Shown: positions 8,853 through 18,306 of the stretch, piece by piece
Numbering within the stretch: the first letter of the stretch is position 1
Layout of the letters: each line of letters starts with the position of its first letter
From: an uncultured Erythrobacter sp.
Lineage (GTDB): Bacteria; Pseudomonadota; Alphaproteobacteria; Sphingomonadales; Sphingomonadaceae
Direction: 5' to 3'
Length of the DNA: 64,000 bases
NCBI GenBank assembly: GCA_937969505.1
Contig: CALBWA010000013.1
Location: 62,001 to 126,000 of the forward strand
Notes under the pieces: model-generated
What the model was told of the DNA's origin: nothing
The model's database searches: none
The model's input: the letters and a program-made list of their open reading frames with translations, nothing else
Position numbers and translations under genes: made by a program

Positions 8853-9872
8853 ATGGCCGCCCCTTTTTCCTGGATCAAGCCCGAACCGTGGGGCATTCAC
8901 GTCGTTCCGGCTGACGCCTGGGTTGACCCGGCAAGAGCAGTCGACCGCGCTCTGGTGACCCATGGCCATGCCGACCATGCCCGCGGTGGGCATGGCGCAA
9001 CCGTTGCAACGCCTGAAACGCTCGCCATCATGAGGCTGCGTTATCAGACCGGGGAAGGCCCCTCTGGTGGCGATACGACCCCGGTTGCCTATGGCGAAAC
9101 CGTGCGCCTGCCTGGCAATGTCGATGCAACCTATATTCCGGCAGGCCATGTGCTGGGCAGCGCCCAGATTCTCCTCGAATATGCTGGTGAGCGGGTGATC
9201 GTCACGGGCGATTACAAACGCCGCGCGGATCCAACCTGCCCCCCATTTGAAGTGACCCCCTGCGATATCTTCATCACCGAGGCGACCTTTGGCCTGCCAC
9301 TGTTTCGCCACCCGCCTATCAAAGAAGAAATGGACAAGCTGCTGGAGCGGCTCAATGCTTATCCTGACCGCTGTGTGCTGGTCGGCGCATACGCACTGGG
9401 CAAGGCGCAGCGAGTGATCGCCGAATTGCGCGCCGCCGGCCACTCGGCACCGATCTATCTTCATGGCGCGATGGAAAAGATGTGCCGCCTGTATGAGGAG
9501 CACGGCGTTGATCTGGGTGAGCTGCGGCTGGTTGCAGATTATACAAAGGATGACATGCGCGGGCACATTGTCATCTGTCCGCCATCCGCGCTTAATGACC
9601 GTTGGTCGCGCCGCTTGCCGGAACCGATCACGGCCATGGCGAGCGGGTGGATGCGGGTGCGTCAGCGCGCCCGGCAGCGCAATGTCGAACTCCCGCTAAT
9701 CATTTCCGACCATGCCGATTGGGGGGAGTTGACCCGCACCATCAAGGAGGTGGACGCGCAGGAGAACTGGATCACCCATGGCCGCGAAGAGGCGCTGTTG
9801 CGCTGGTGTCAGATCAATCAGCGCAAGGCGCGGGCGCTGGCGCTGGTCGGTCGCGAAGAGGAAGACGATTAG
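8853..9872 (+). CDS. Ligase-associated DNA exonuclease (metallo-beta-lactamase fold)
   Basis: The 339-residue protein is an MBL-fold/beta-CASP-type nuclease. The HGHADHARGG motif (HxHxDH) lies near residue 33, VLGSAQI and VTGDYKR near 105-125, and ISDHADW near 285. It matches the exonuclease family encoded next to bacterial ATP-dependent DNA ligases. Its stop codon is two bases before the GTG start of the ligase, so the two form one repair operon. The role in end processing is inferred from family and context. Confidence 0.92.
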   Translation: MAAPFSWIKPEPWGIHVVPADAWVDPARAVDRALVTHGHADHARGGHGATVATPETLAIMRLRYQTGEGPSGGDTTPVAYGETVRLPGNVDATYIPAGHVLGSAQILLEYAGERVIVTGDYKRRADPTCPPFEVTPCDIFITEATFGLPLFRHPPIKEEMDKLLERLNAYPDRCVLVGAYALGKAQRVIAELRAAGHSAPIYLHGAMEKMCRLYEEHGVDLGELRLVADYTKDDMRGHIVICPPSALNDRWSRRLPEPITAMASGWMRVRQRARQRNVELPLIISDHADWGELTRTIKEVDAQENWITHGREEALLRWCQINQRKARALALVGREEEDD

Positions 9873-9874
9873 GC

Positions 9875-11503
9875 GTGGAGAAATTTGCTCGCCTGATCGA
9901 TGCGCTGGTTTACACCCGCAGCCGCAACGAAAAACTGCGCCTGATTGCGCAATATCTTCGCGCTACACCAGATCCCGATCGTGGCTGGGCATTGGCCGCG
10001 CTGACCGATGGGCTCGATTTTCCGGCGGTCAAAAGCTCTACCATCCGCACTTTGCTCAAGGAGCGGGTCGATCCGGTGCTGTGGACGCTGAGCCGAGATT
10101 TCGTCGGCGATACGGCAGAAACTGCCAGTCTGTTATGGCCGGACCCGCTTGACGACCAGCCAGCACCAGACGCGCCAAGCGTGAGCGAGGCTGTGGCCAA
10201 GCTTCAGGCGATGACCCGGGCCAATGTGCAAAGCGAATTGCCTGTTCTGCTCGACCGGCTCGATCCGTCAGGCCGCTATGCCCTGCTGAAACTGGCCACC
10301 GGCGCCATGCGGATCGGCATTTCCTCGCGGCTAGGCAAAACTGCCTTTGCTCAAGCCTTCGATGTCTCGGTGGACGAGGTGGAAGAATATTGGCACGCGC
10401 TCGCCCCGCCCTATGCTGAACTGTTCGCCTGGGCCGTTGACGGCGAAGCACCGCCCGATATCGCCAACATGCCCACCTTCCGTCCGTTCATGCTGGCTCA
10501 CCCGCTGGAAGACACGGTGGTTGATCTGACCGATTATGTTGCCGAGTGGAAGTGGGACGGGGTGCGAGTGCAGTTGGTCCACGCAGGCGGCCAGACCAAG
10601 GTGTATTCACGATCGGGTGATGACATGTCGCACACTTTCCCCGAACTGGTCAGCGCGCTCGATCAGCCTGCCGTGCTTGATGGTGAATTGCTGGTGCGCG
10701 GGACGACACAGGGCGGCGAAGCGAATGACAAAACGCAAGGCGGGGCAGCCAGTTTCAATGCTCTGCAGCAGAGGCTCGGCCGCAAGACAGTGTCCAAAAA
10801 GATGCTACAGGAATATCCCGCTTTTGTCCGCCTTTACGACGTCTTGCGCGATGGTGACCGGGACTTGCGAGACATGCCATGGACGCAGCGCCGAACTGCT
10901 CTGGAGCACTTGCTGACGCGGTTGCCCGATACACATTTTGATATTTCGAACATCGTCGATGCGGATGATTTCGATCACCTCGCCCGTATTCGCGAAGGCA
11001 CACGCGATGATGCCATCGAAGGGCTGATGCTCAAACGCCGCGACAGCCCCTACATAGCCGGGCGCAAGACCGGTCTGTGGTACAAATGGAAGCGAGACCC
11101 GCTGCTGATCGATTGTGTGTTGATGTATGCACAGCGGGGCAGCGGCAAACGATCGAGTTTCTATTCCGACTACACATTTGGCTGCTGGAAGGGCGATCCG
11201 GATACATCAGCTGATGGTGGCGCGGAACTTTTGCCAGTGGGCAAGGCCTATTCCGGTTTCACCGATGACGAATTGAAGAAGATTGATCGCCACGTGCGGC
11301 AAAACACCGTCCAGCGGTACGGCCCGGTGCGCGAGACGAACAAGGAATTGGTCTTCGAAGTTGCGTTTGATTCCGTGCACGAAAGCAAGCGCCACAAGTC
11401 GGGCCTCGCCATGCGGTTTCCCCGAATCCGCCGGGTGCGTTGGGACAAGCCAGCCCATGAAGCGGACAGGATAGAAACCCTGCGCGCTCTGGTCAGGGAT
11501 TAA
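9875..11503 (+). CDS. ATP-dependent DNA ligase (cisplatin-damage-response type)
   Basis: The 542-residue enzyme seals nicks in DNA using ATP. The nucleotide-binding lysine lies in EWKWDGVR (K about 226), and the later motifs DGELLVRG and EGLMLK/YKWKRD follow in the expected order. An N-terminal helical DNA-binding domain occupies the first about 200 residues, as in the bacterial ligases linked to damage tolerance. The frame is open upstream, but GTG at 9875 (VEKFARLID) matches the usual N-terminus and follows the exonuclease stop directly. The 3' end overlaps the convergent carbonic-anhydrase gene by four bases. Confidence 0.93.
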   Translation: MEKFARLIDALVYTRSRNEKLRLIAQYLRATPDPDRGWALAALTDGLDFPAVKSSTIRTLLKERVDPVLWTLSRDFVGDTAETASLLWPDPLDDQPAPDAPSVSEAVAKLQAMTRANVQSELPVLLDRLDPSGRYALLKLATGAMRIGISSRLGKTAFAQAFDVSVDEVEEYWHALAPPYAELFAWAVDGEAPPDIANMPTFRPFMLAHPLEDTVVDLTDYVAEWKWDGVRVQLVHAGGQTKVYSRSGDDMSHTFPELVSALDQPAVLDGELLVRGTTQGGEANDKTQGGAASFNALQQRLGRKTVSKKMLQEYPAFVRLYDVLRDGDRDLRDMPWTQRRTALEHLLTRLPDTHFDISNIVDADDFDHLARIREGTRDDAIEGLMLKRRDSPYIAGRKTGLWYKWKRDPLLIDCVLMYAQRGSGKRSSFYSDYTFGCWKGDPDTSADGGAELLPVGKAYSGFTDDELKKIDRHVRQNTVQRYGPVRETNKELVFEVAFDSVHESKRHKSGLAMRFPRIRRVRWDKPAHEADRIETLRALVRD

Positions 11504-12066
11504 AGTCCGCCCTCGGCAATCGCTGCGGCGTGGTGCTTTGCGTTTTCTGCATAATGGGCGACCCCCATACGCATACCGGCAATTGCTGCATCGGTCAGAG
11601 TTTTGAGCGGTTTGGCCGGGCGGCCGGCCCACAGCATTCGTTCTTCCATCACCTTGCCTTCGGTCAGCATGGCGCCGGCTGCCAACATGGCATCAGACCC
11701 GATCACCGACTTGTTCATCGCTATCGCGCCCAGTCCGACGAAGCCACGATCATGGATGGTGCAACCGTGAACCATCGCCATATGGCCGATTAGAACGTCA
11801 TCGCCGATGATCAAAGGGGAGCCATCAGGATCACCCGGACGTGGCGGGTCGCAATGCAACACGCTGCCGTCCTGGACATTGGTTCGCTCTCCAATCCGGA
11901 TTTTGAAGACATCGGCGCGCAGCACGCAATTGTACCAGATCGAGCTGCCAGCACCGATTTCAACATCGCCAATGATGGTGCAGCCCGGCGCAACGAAGGC
12001 CGCCGGGTGTATCTTTGGCGTCTTGCCGTGAATGGTGATGATGTTTGCGCCAGGGTGGTCAGTCAT
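11500..12066 (-). CDS. Gamma carbonic anhydrase family protein
   Basis: The 188-residue left-handed beta-helix protein carries hexapeptide repeats (for example VEIGAGSSIWYN and VLIGHMAMVHGC). Metal-ligand histidines are in VLHCD, IGHMAMVHG and the segment between them. It belongs to the YrdA/PaaY/CaiE group of gamma-type carbonic anhydrases, whose activity in vivo is often unproven. It is downstream of hemB and overlaps it by eight bases, so they are probably co-transcribed. Confidence 0.9.
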   Translation of the reverse strand: MTDHPGANIITIHGKTPKIHPAAFVAPGCTIIGDVEIGAGSSIWYNCVLRADVFKIRIGERTNVQDGSVLHCDPPRPGDPDGSPLIIGDDVLIGHMAMVHGCTIHDRGFVGLGAIAMNKSVIGSDAMLAAGAMLTEGKVMEERMLWAGRPAKPLKTLTDAAIAGMRMGVAHYAENAKHHAAAIAEGGL

Positions 12067-13066
12067 CTGAGCCTTCTTTCAATAGTCTGGCTGCGAGGGG
12101 AGCGTGATAGGTCAGTATGCCACTGCATCCTGCGCGTTTGAAGGCGAGCAAGGTTTCGAGAACCAGTGCGTTCCGGTCTCCCGCTCCTGCCGCCGCTGCC
12201 GCTTCAATCATCGCATATTCGCCGCTCACCTGATAAGCGAACACCGGAATTTCGAAGCGATCTTTAACCCGCCGCACAATATCGAGATAAGCCAAGCCTG
12301 GTTTGACCATGACGCTGTCCGCGCCCTCGCTGATGTCGAGCGCCACTTCGCGCAAGGCCTCCTCGCCATTGCCCGGGTCCATCTGGTAGCTTTTCTTGTC
12401 GCCCTTGAGCAAACCGCCCGACCCTACCGCATCACGAAAAGGGCCGTAAAATGCGCTGGCGTATTTGGCGGCATAGCTCATGATCTGGACATTGTGATGG
12501 CCGCCCATTTCCAGTGCCATCCGGATCGCATGAATGCGCCCGTCCATCATGTCGGATGGAGCGATTATATCCGCGCCAGCCTCGGCCTGATTGATCGCCT
12601 GATCAACCAGAACGGCAATCGTGTCATCATTGACGACATAGCCATCATCATTGAGCAAACCATCCTGCCCGTGGCTGGTGTAGGGATCGAGCGCGACATC
12701 GGTCAGAACACCAATGGCATCACCACATTCGTCCTTGATCGCGCGGATCGCACGACACATCAGATTGTCGGGATTGTGCGCCTCTGCCCCATCATCGCTG
12801 CGACGGTCTGCCTGCGTGTTGGGGAACAGCGCCACCACAGGAATGCCCAGTGCGATGGCTTCTTCCGCCTTGGACACAATGCCATCAACGGACCAGCGCG
12901 AGACACCGGGGAGCGTGTCAATCGGTTGTTCTACCCCCTCACCCTCGGTGACGAACAGGGGCCAGATCAAATCGGCTGGCGCCAGCGTGTTTTCGCGATG
13001 GAGCTTGCGGCTCCATCCAGCGGCACGGGTGCGGCGCAAGCGGGTGTTGGGGTAGCTACCGGTCAT
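12059..13066 (-). CDS. hemB: Porphobilinogen synthase (delta-aminolevulinic acid dehydratase)
   Basis: The 335-residue enzyme condenses two 5-aminolevulinate molecules to porphobilinogen in tetrapyrrole synthesis. The two Schiff-base lysines are in SYAAKYAS and VMVKPGLAY. The metal region DVALDPYTSHGQDG has Asp and His where zinc enzymes have a Cys cluster, so this looks like a magnesium-type enzyme. ATG at 13066 (MTGSYPNT) was chosen over the longer open frame because it gives the normal length. hemJ and hemE of the same pathway lie near 41-42 kb. Confidence 0.95.
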   Translation of the reverse strand: MTGSYPNTRLRRTRAAGWSRKLHRENTLAPADLIWPLFVTEGEGVEQPIDTLPGVSRWSVDGIVSKAEEAIALGIPVVALFPNTQADRRSDDGAEAHNPDNLMCRAIRAIKDECGDAIGVLTDVALDPYTSHGQDGLLNDDGYVVNDDTIAVLVDQAINQAEAGADIIAPSDMMDGRIHAIRMALEMGGHHNVQIMSYAAKYASAFYGPFRDAVGSGGLLKGDKKSYQMDPGNGEEALREVALDISEGADSVMVKPGLAYLDIVRRVKDRFEIPVFAYQVSGEYAMIEAAAAAGAGDRNALVLETLLAFKRAGCSGILTYHAPLAARLLKEGSDD

Positions 13067-13103
13067 GGCCCAGCCTGTTGCCGCAATTTGAACGGCGGCG
13101 CAA

Positions 13104-14708
13104 TCAGGTGACTGTGCGGGCGATGTCGATCTTGTCGATTTCGCGCACTGGCTCATCCGTCTCTGCCCGGTTGGGCTCAAGGTCTTCCAACGCCTTGCCC
13201 GGCTCGACATTCTTTATGCGGCGCAGCGCTGCCCGGAAGTCGAGGAGCTCGCGCCCCTCAAGCTGCGCCCGCGTAACAAAGCTGACCGAGGCCGGATTGA
13301 TCGCGCGCGAGCCGCGGTACATCTCGTAGTGCAGATGCGGACCGGTCGAGAGCCCGGTTGACCCGACATAGCCGATGACCTGACCGCGGCGCACGCTTTG
13401 TCCGCGGCGCACGGCCATCCGGCTCATATGGCAATAGCGGGTCGACAGATTGTTGCCGTGGTTGATCTTTACCGCGTTTCCGCATCCGCCCGCCCGTCCG
13501 GCAGAGGTAACCTGCCCATCGGTCACCGCCACAATCGGCGTGCCATGGCGGGCCCGAAAATCCATGCCCGAATGCATTCGGCGATACCCCAGGATCGGAT
13601 GGCGACGCATGCCAAAGCGTGAGGAGATGGGCCCCGGTACAGGTGCAACCAGTCCATTGCGCTGCTCGCCTACGCCAGAGGCTTCATAAAACCGCCCTTC
13701 ATTGCCCCAACGCATCAATTGCGTGCGCGGGTCGCCAGCGCGTTCAATCCCGGCATAAAGCAATTGGCCGGCTTGGCGCTCGCCAGTGGCTGCCCGGCGA
13801 TAGGAAATAATCATATCAAACTCGTCCGTCGCAGCGATCTGCCGGTTCATGTCAATCTGATCATCAATCGCCTTGATATAGGCCTGAACGGCGCTTGCCG
13901 GGGCGCCCGCTGCACGGGCTGAGCGGTAGAGGCTCTGCCCAACGGTGCCGCGAATTCGCAACGGTGTTTCATCGACCCGGATCGGGTTGCGCCGCAAAGC
14001 CAGATTGCCGGTGGTGCCACGCTCAACTTCCAGCTCAAGATCGAATTTGGCCCTGATTTTTAACGCATCGAGCGGTCGTGGCTGACCCTGAGCAGCCCGG
14101 CGGCCAAGTACAATGTCGACTCGGGTGCCCGGCTCGACTTCATCCAATGGAACCGCGCCCGCGACAAGCTGAGCCACGCGATCAGCATCACCGCTGCCAA
14201 CGCCAGCGCGCCGCAGCATGGAGGAAAAGCCATCACCTTTGGCGAGCGTTGCCACCATCTCGATCTGCGGTCGTTCAGGGGCGGATTCCAAGGCAATAAC
14301 CTGAGGGCCAGCGCCCGTCTGTCTGCCGCTATCCCCACCCAGTCCCAGAGGCATGATCATCTGGCTGCGGAATTCATCGCGAACCGAGGCATCGGTGACC
14401 ATGGCGGGTTTCGCTTCCAGGGCGGAGAAATCGGGCCAGAAGGCAAAGGCTACAGCACCCAGAACCATCATCGTCCCAAGGCCGCGGAACCAGCGTTTGC
14501 TGCCAATGTTTTCGGCCAGGCTAGGGGCGATATCGACTGCGGTCATCTTTTGCGAAGCATGGTCGCGCCACTGCAAATAGCGATCCCAGATGCCATCGGA
14601 TCGCTGCAGGACGAGCGAGCTGGCAGCGCCGTCGGCACTGTCTGCTGGCGTGGTCTCGCCTCTTATGGCTGCAGCGCGACCGGCGCGCGCATCGCTATGC
14701 TGATCCAA
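13104..14708 (-). CDS. M23 family metallopeptidase, membrane anchored
   Basis: This is a peptidoglycan endopeptidase-like protein with one N-terminal membrane segment (TMMVLGAVAFAFWP) and a LytM/peptidase M23 domain near residues 370-470. Zinc-site motifs are HSGMDFRA (HxxxD) and HLHYEM (HxH), with YCHMSRM between them. A long Ala/Arg-rich linker and an OapA/LysM-like region precede the domain. The start is uncertain. TTG at 14708 has a strong GGAGGGAATT ribosome-binding site, while ATG at 14738 or 14726 would add 10 or 6 residues. It probably cleaves peptide cross-links during growth or division. Confidence 0.88.
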   Translation of the reverse strand: MDQHSDARAGRAAAIRGETTPADSADGAASSLVLQRSDGIWDRYLQWRDHASQKMTAVDIAPSLAENIGSKRWFRGLGTMMVLGAVAFAFWPDFSALEAKPAMVTDASVRDEFRSQMIMPLGLGGDSGRQTGAGPQVIALESAPERPQIEMVATLAKGDGFSSMLRRAGVGSGDADRVAQLVAGAVPLDEVEPGTRVDIVLGRRAAQGQPRPLDALKIRAKFDLELEVERGTTGNLALRRNPIRVDETPLRIRGTVGQSLYRSARAAGAPASAVQAYIKAIDDQIDMNRQIAATDEFDMIISYRRAATGERQAGQLLYAGIERAGDPRTQLMRWGNEGRFYEASGVGEQRNGLVAPVPGPISSRFGMRRHPILGYRRMHSGMDFRARHGTPIVAVTDGQVTSAGRAGGCGNAVKINHGNNLSTRYCHMSRMAVRRGQSVRRGQVIGYVGSTGLSTGPHLHYEMYRGSRAINPASVSFVTRAQLEGRELLDFRAALRRIKNVEPGKALEDLEPNRAETDEPVREIDKIDIARTVT

Positions 14709-14793
14709 AATTCCCTCCGCCAGCATGCACCTGTCCATTGATGCATGCAGCGCGGCAAGGCACCCGTCATGGTACTACCGCGATGTGGTTCTC

Positions 14794-14865
14794 TGGCCGC
14801 TTTTGTGCACATTTCATAGTAAACAACGGATTAATCTGCGGTCAGATGACGCAACAAAGCGGCCA
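14794..14865. repeat. 10-bp inverted repeat in divergent promoter region
   Basis: TGGCCGCTTT at 14794-14803 and its exact reverse complement AAAGCGGCCA at 14856-14865 flank 52 bases in the 232-base gap between the M23 peptidase and the helicase. Flanking bases extend the symmetry imperfectly (GTGC against GCAAC). It may be an operator for one or both divergent genes; no promoter boxes are convincing. Confidence 0.5.
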
Positions 14866-14940
14866 AACGCGCAAAAAGTGTGGCCATAAGCCTCGCCGGC
14901 GCCATTGCCCCGGCCGCAACGCGATGTCACACTTGTCCGC

Positions 14941-17571
14941 GTGAACGACGGCATCATCAAGGCGGTCCTTGGTCCCACCAACACTGGTAAGACGCATTTG
15001 GCGATCGAGCGGCTGTGCGCGCATTCCTCCGGCATGATGGGCTTTCCCCTGCGATTGCTGGCGCGCGAAGTCTATGACCGGGTTCGGGCAATTAAGGGGG
15101 ACAAAGCCGTTGCTCTGATAACCGGTGAAGAGCGGATCGAGCCGCCCGATGCCCGTTATTTCTGCTGCACGGTCGAAGCTATGGACCGCACAGGCGGCGG
15201 ACATGCCTTTGTTGCTCTGGATGAAGCGCAATTGGCCGCCGATCCTGAGCGCGGCCATATCTTCACCGACCGCCTGCTGCACGCACGAGGGCGCGAGGAG
15301 ACGATGTTGCTGGGGTCAGCCACCCTGGATCCGATGGTCCGGGCTCTGATTCCTGAGGCCGAACGAGTTGAGCGGCCCCGTTTTTCGACCCTTTCCCACT
15401 CTGGTGGGTGCAAACTGTCCCGCTTACCGCCGCGCAGCGCAATTGTCGCATTCTCGTCCGAGCAGGTGTATGCAACGGCCGAAATGCTGCGCCGGTTTCG
15501 CGGGGGCGCAGCCGTGGTCATGGGCGCCCTTTCACCAGAAACACGTAACAGACAGGTTGAATTGTTCCAAAATGGTGAAGTCGATTATATTGTCGCAACC
15601 GACGCCATCGGCATGGGGCTCAATCTCGATTTGCATCACGTCGCTTTCGGAGCGCTAAGCAAATTCGACGGAAGGCGCAAACGCCGTCTCACCCCTGCTG
15701 AAATGGCGCAGATTGCCGGGCGGGCCGGGCGCCACCAGCGCGACGGAACCTTTGGTGTGTTGAGCGGCGGGCGCGGCGCTCAGGGGGCACCGCTCGAATT
15801 CACTGAAGAAGAGATTTTTGCGATTGAGGAGCACCGCTTTGCCCCGATAACACGACTCTATTGGCGCGAGGCGGAACCACGCTTCGCCAGTCTGGCCACA
15901 TTGCAGGCTGATCTGGAGCGGGCACCCGGCGAACCACAACTGACCAGTGCGCCCGAAGCCATTGATCTGGCCGTGCTACGCAAGTTGGCCGAGGAGCCCA
16001 TCGCCAGGGACGTGCAGGGGGCAGGGCTGGTGCGCCGATTCTGGGAAGCGTGCTCCCTCCCCGATTTCCGCCAGTCAGGAGCCGATACGCACGCCCGCTT
16101 TGTCGCACGGCTGTGGCAGGATTTGCGCGAAGGCTATATCGGCGCAGACTTTGTTGCGGCACGCATTGCCGAACTCGACCGTGTTCAGGGCGATATCGAC
16201 ACGCTACAGGGCCGAATTGCCGCCATCCGCACCTGGGCCTATATCTGTCAGCGCCCCGATTGGGTGCTGGCGCGCGACGAGATGGCAGCGCGGGCCCGCG
16301 CTGTGGAAGCGAAATTGTCGGATGCCCTGCATGGGCGCTTGACCGAAAGATTTGTGAACCGAAGGACGGCGATACTGATGAAAAGCCTGGGACAAGATGG
16401 CGCCAGCCTGCCTGTGACACTGGAGGCCGATGGCCAGTTGACAGTGGAAGGTGAGCTGATCGGCCAGCTCGACGGGTTCCGCTTCGCCGTGGCGCCCGAT
16501 GCAACCGTTACCGACCGCAAAATGCTGCTCGCTGCGGGCGAAAAGGCGTTGCCATCATTGCTTGCCAAGAGGGCTGAGTGGCTGCTTGGTGAAGGGCGCG
16601 AGCAGATTGAACTGGACAAGGGGGCAATCAGTTGGACTGGACAGGATCTGGCCCGAATCACCCTGCCCGACGATTTTGGTCAACCGCGCCTAGCCTTGTC
16701 CAAAGATTGCAACCGGCTCGCCGATGCAGAGCGCAAAAAGCTGGAGCAGGGCCTTGGCGTATGGCTCGAAGAAAAACTTGCGCCGCTGGAGCCATTGCGC
16801 AAGCTGGCTGGCGCCACCCGCGATCCGGACGCGGGTTCACAAGCGCGCGCACTGTTGCACACGCTAATTGCCGGGCATGGCGTCGTCAGTCGCGAGGACG
16901 CCGGGTTGGAGCATTTGCCCAAGGACATGCGCCCCTTTTTGCGCCGATTGGGCGTGACATTCGGAGCGCTCGATATTTTTGCCCCCGCTTTGCTCAAGCC
17001 AGCGCCGCGGCAAATGTTGCATATGCTGGGGATTGATCCCCGGCCGCTCAATGAAGCGATGTTGCCAGTGCTGAAGGATACCATAGCTCTGCCCGCTGGC
17101 TATCGCCGAGCCGGCAATCAGGCAATCCGGGTTGATCTGGCGGAGAAAATCCTGCGTGCAGCCTTTGATGCACGCAGCAAGGCCGCAGGCAAGCTGTTTC
17201 GGGTGGATCCGGCATTGGCCATCTCTGTCGGCCTGGACGAGGAAGGGTTTCGCCGCCTGCTGGGCAGCGCAGGCTTCAAGCTGCAACGCGGCCGCGAATT
17301 GGCAAAAGGAGCCATGGGCCCGCCTGCCCCTGACCGTTGGAACTGGCGGCCACGGCGATCCAATGAGAGGTCGGCACGTCCAACTCATGACAGCCGGCGC
17401 GGATCATCGCGCGCAGAAAATGCGGGCGCAAAGGGCGGCAAGCCAGACAATCGATCCGGAGCCAAGCGGCAAGGCAAACGCAGTGATGGCCCGCGCAACA
17501 CCCGGAAAGCCGATCATGGCCCGGCAAGAGCACGTGGTGCGTTTGATGGGCTGGCCGATCTTCTTGGCTGA
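14941..17571 (+). CDS. SUV3-like DEAD/DEAH-box RNA helicase
   Basis: The 876-residue protein resembles mitochondrial SUV3 helicase and its alphaproteobacterial relatives. Walker A GPTNTGKTH lies near residue 10, the motif II variant DEAQ near 95 and motif VI QIAGRAGRHQRDG near 260. A long C-terminal region of unknown role ends in a basic Arg/Lys/Gly-rich tail (about the last 75 residues), which suggests RNA binding. GTG at 14941 (VNDGIIKAVLG) fits homologues better than an upstream TTG at 14905. An S4-domain gene follows 48 bases downstream in the same frame. Together they suggest RNA remodelling or decay; the substrate is unknown. Confidence 0.85.
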   Translation: MNDGIIKAVLGPTNTGKTHLAIERLCAHSSGMMGFPLRLLAREVYDRVRAIKGDKAVALITGEERIEPPDARYFCCTVEAMDRTGGGHAFVALDEAQLAADPERGHIFTDRLLHARGREETMLLGSATLDPMVRALIPEAERVERPRFSTLSHSGGCKLSRLPPRSAIVAFSSEQVYATAEMLRRFRGGAAVVMGALSPETRNRQVELFQNGEVDYIVATDAIGMGLNLDLHHVAFGALSKFDGRRKRRLTPAEMAQIAGRAGRHQRDGTFGVLSGGRGAQGAPLEFTEEEIFAIEEHRFAPITRLYWREAEPRFASLATLQADLERAPGEPQLTSAPEAIDLAVLRKLAEEPIARDVQGAGLVRRFWEACSLPDFRQSGADTHARFVARLWQDLREGYIGADFVAARIAELDRVQGDIDTLQGRIAAIRTWAYICQRPDWVLARDEMAARARAVEAKLSDALHGRLTERFVNRRTAILMKSLGQDGASLPVTLEADGQLTVEGELIGQLDGFRFAVAPDATVTDRKMLLAAGEKALPSLLAKRAEWLLGEGREQIELDKGAISWTGQDLARITLPDDFGQPRLALSKDCNRLADAERKKLEQGLGVWLEEKLAPLEPLRKLAGATRDPDAGSQARALLHTLIAGHGVVSREDAGLEHLPKDMRPFLRRLGVTFGALDIFAPALLKPAPRQMLHMLGIDPRPLNEAMLPVLKDTIALPAGYRRAGNQAIRVDLAEKILRAAFDARSKAAGKLFRVDPALAISVGLDEEGFRRLLGSAGFKLQRGRELAKGAMGPPAPDRWNWRPRRSNERSARPTHDSRRGSSRAENAGAKGGKPDNRSGAKRQGKRSDGPRNTRKADHGPARARGAFDGLADLLG

Positions 17572-17619
17572 CCACGTCGATGTCAGGCGCATCCGGCGCA
17601 ACGGCATGGAAATGCCGGT

Positions 17620-17907
17620 TTGAGGATTGACCGGCTTCTTGTTTATCTGCGGTTTGCTCGCACCCGCAGCCGGGCCTGCGAGATGATTGATGCAGGACAT
17701 ATGCGGTTGAACGGCACACATGTGCATCGCCACAGCGAGGCTGTAAGGGCCGGATCGGTGCTGACTTTCATGATTGGTGACACCGTCAGGATCATCGAAA
17801 TTCTCTCCCTTCCTGACCGGCGCGGACCACCCGGCCTGGCCCGCTCTCATTATCGCGAGCTTGACCGCGATGGGGAAACCGCCTTAGCAGCCGATAAAGA
17901 CAGTTGA
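17620..17907 (+). CDS. S4-domain RNA-binding protein (HslR-like)
   Basis: The 95-residue protein is an S4 RNA-binding domain with the pattern [18 protein letters not shown], then [10 protein letters not shown]. This is the fold seen in Hsp15/HslR, which binds stalled 50S subunits. No ATG fits; TTG at 17620 places the start directly at the S4 domain. It follows the helicase in the same operon, and the gene order helicase-S4-fdxA-carD is common in alphaproteobacteria. Confidence 0.8.
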   Translation: MRIDRLLVYLRFARTRSRACEMIDAGHMRLNGTHVHRHSEAVRAGSVLTFMIGDTVRIIEILSLPDRRGPPGLARSHYRELDRDGETALAADKDS

Positions 17908-17929
17908 ATCGCGAGGTAAACAAGATTTC

Positions 17930-18268
17930 ATGACCTATGTCGTCACTGACGCTTGCATCAAATGCAAATACACCGACTGCGTCGAGGTGTGCCCGGTGGA
18001 TTGTTTCTACGAAGGCGAGACGATGCTGGTCATCAATCCGAGCGAATGCATCGATTGCGGTGTGTGTGAGCCGGAATGCCCAGCCGAAGCCATCCTGCCC
18101 GACACCGAAGACGGCTTGGAAAAGATGCTCGAGCTGAACACCAAATATTCCGCCGAATGGCCAAATATCACAAGCCAGAAAGATCCACCCGAAGACGCCG
18201 ATGAGTTCAAGGGCGTTGAAGGCAAGTTCGAGAAATTCTTCACCGAAGCTCCAGGCGAAGGCGACTAG
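17930..18268 (+). CDS. fdxA: Ferredoxin FdxA (7Fe type)
   Basis: The 112-residue ferredoxin has Cys at 9, 12, 17, 21, 25, 40, 43, 46 and 50. This pattern matches Azotobacter-type ferredoxin I with a one-residue offset. By that comparison C9, C17 and C50 hold a [3Fe-4S] cluster, and C21, C40, C43 and C46 a [4Fe-4S] cluster. The acidic C-terminal 60 residues are typical of the family. It would carry electrons in the cytoplasm; the partner is unknown. It starts 22 bases after the S4 gene. Confidence 0.95.
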   Translation: MTYVVTDACIKCKYTDCVEVCPVDCFYEGETMLVINPSECIDCGVCEPECPAEAILPDTEDGLEKMLELNTKYSAEWPNITSQKDPPEDADEFKGVEGKFEKFFTEAPGEGD

Positions 18269-18291
18269 ATCCGCCAGCGTTCTTCGCGCCA

Positions 18292-18306
18292 TTTCCGTAA
18301 CGGAAA
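18292..18306. promoter_or_regulatory. Palindrome TTTCCGT-A-ACGGAAA upstream of carD
   Basis: A perfect 7-bp inverted repeat with a single central base lies 24 bases after the fdxA stop, within the 263-base gap before carD. A TATAAT hexamer at 18363-18368 is a candidate -10 element, but no good -35 sits at 16-18 bases. The palindrome could be an operator or a weak part of an fdxA terminator. Confidence 0.4.

Noticed and set aside
12104-13111. Plus-strand open frame opposite hemB
   Set aside because: Antisense of hemB, whose active-site motifs are complete.
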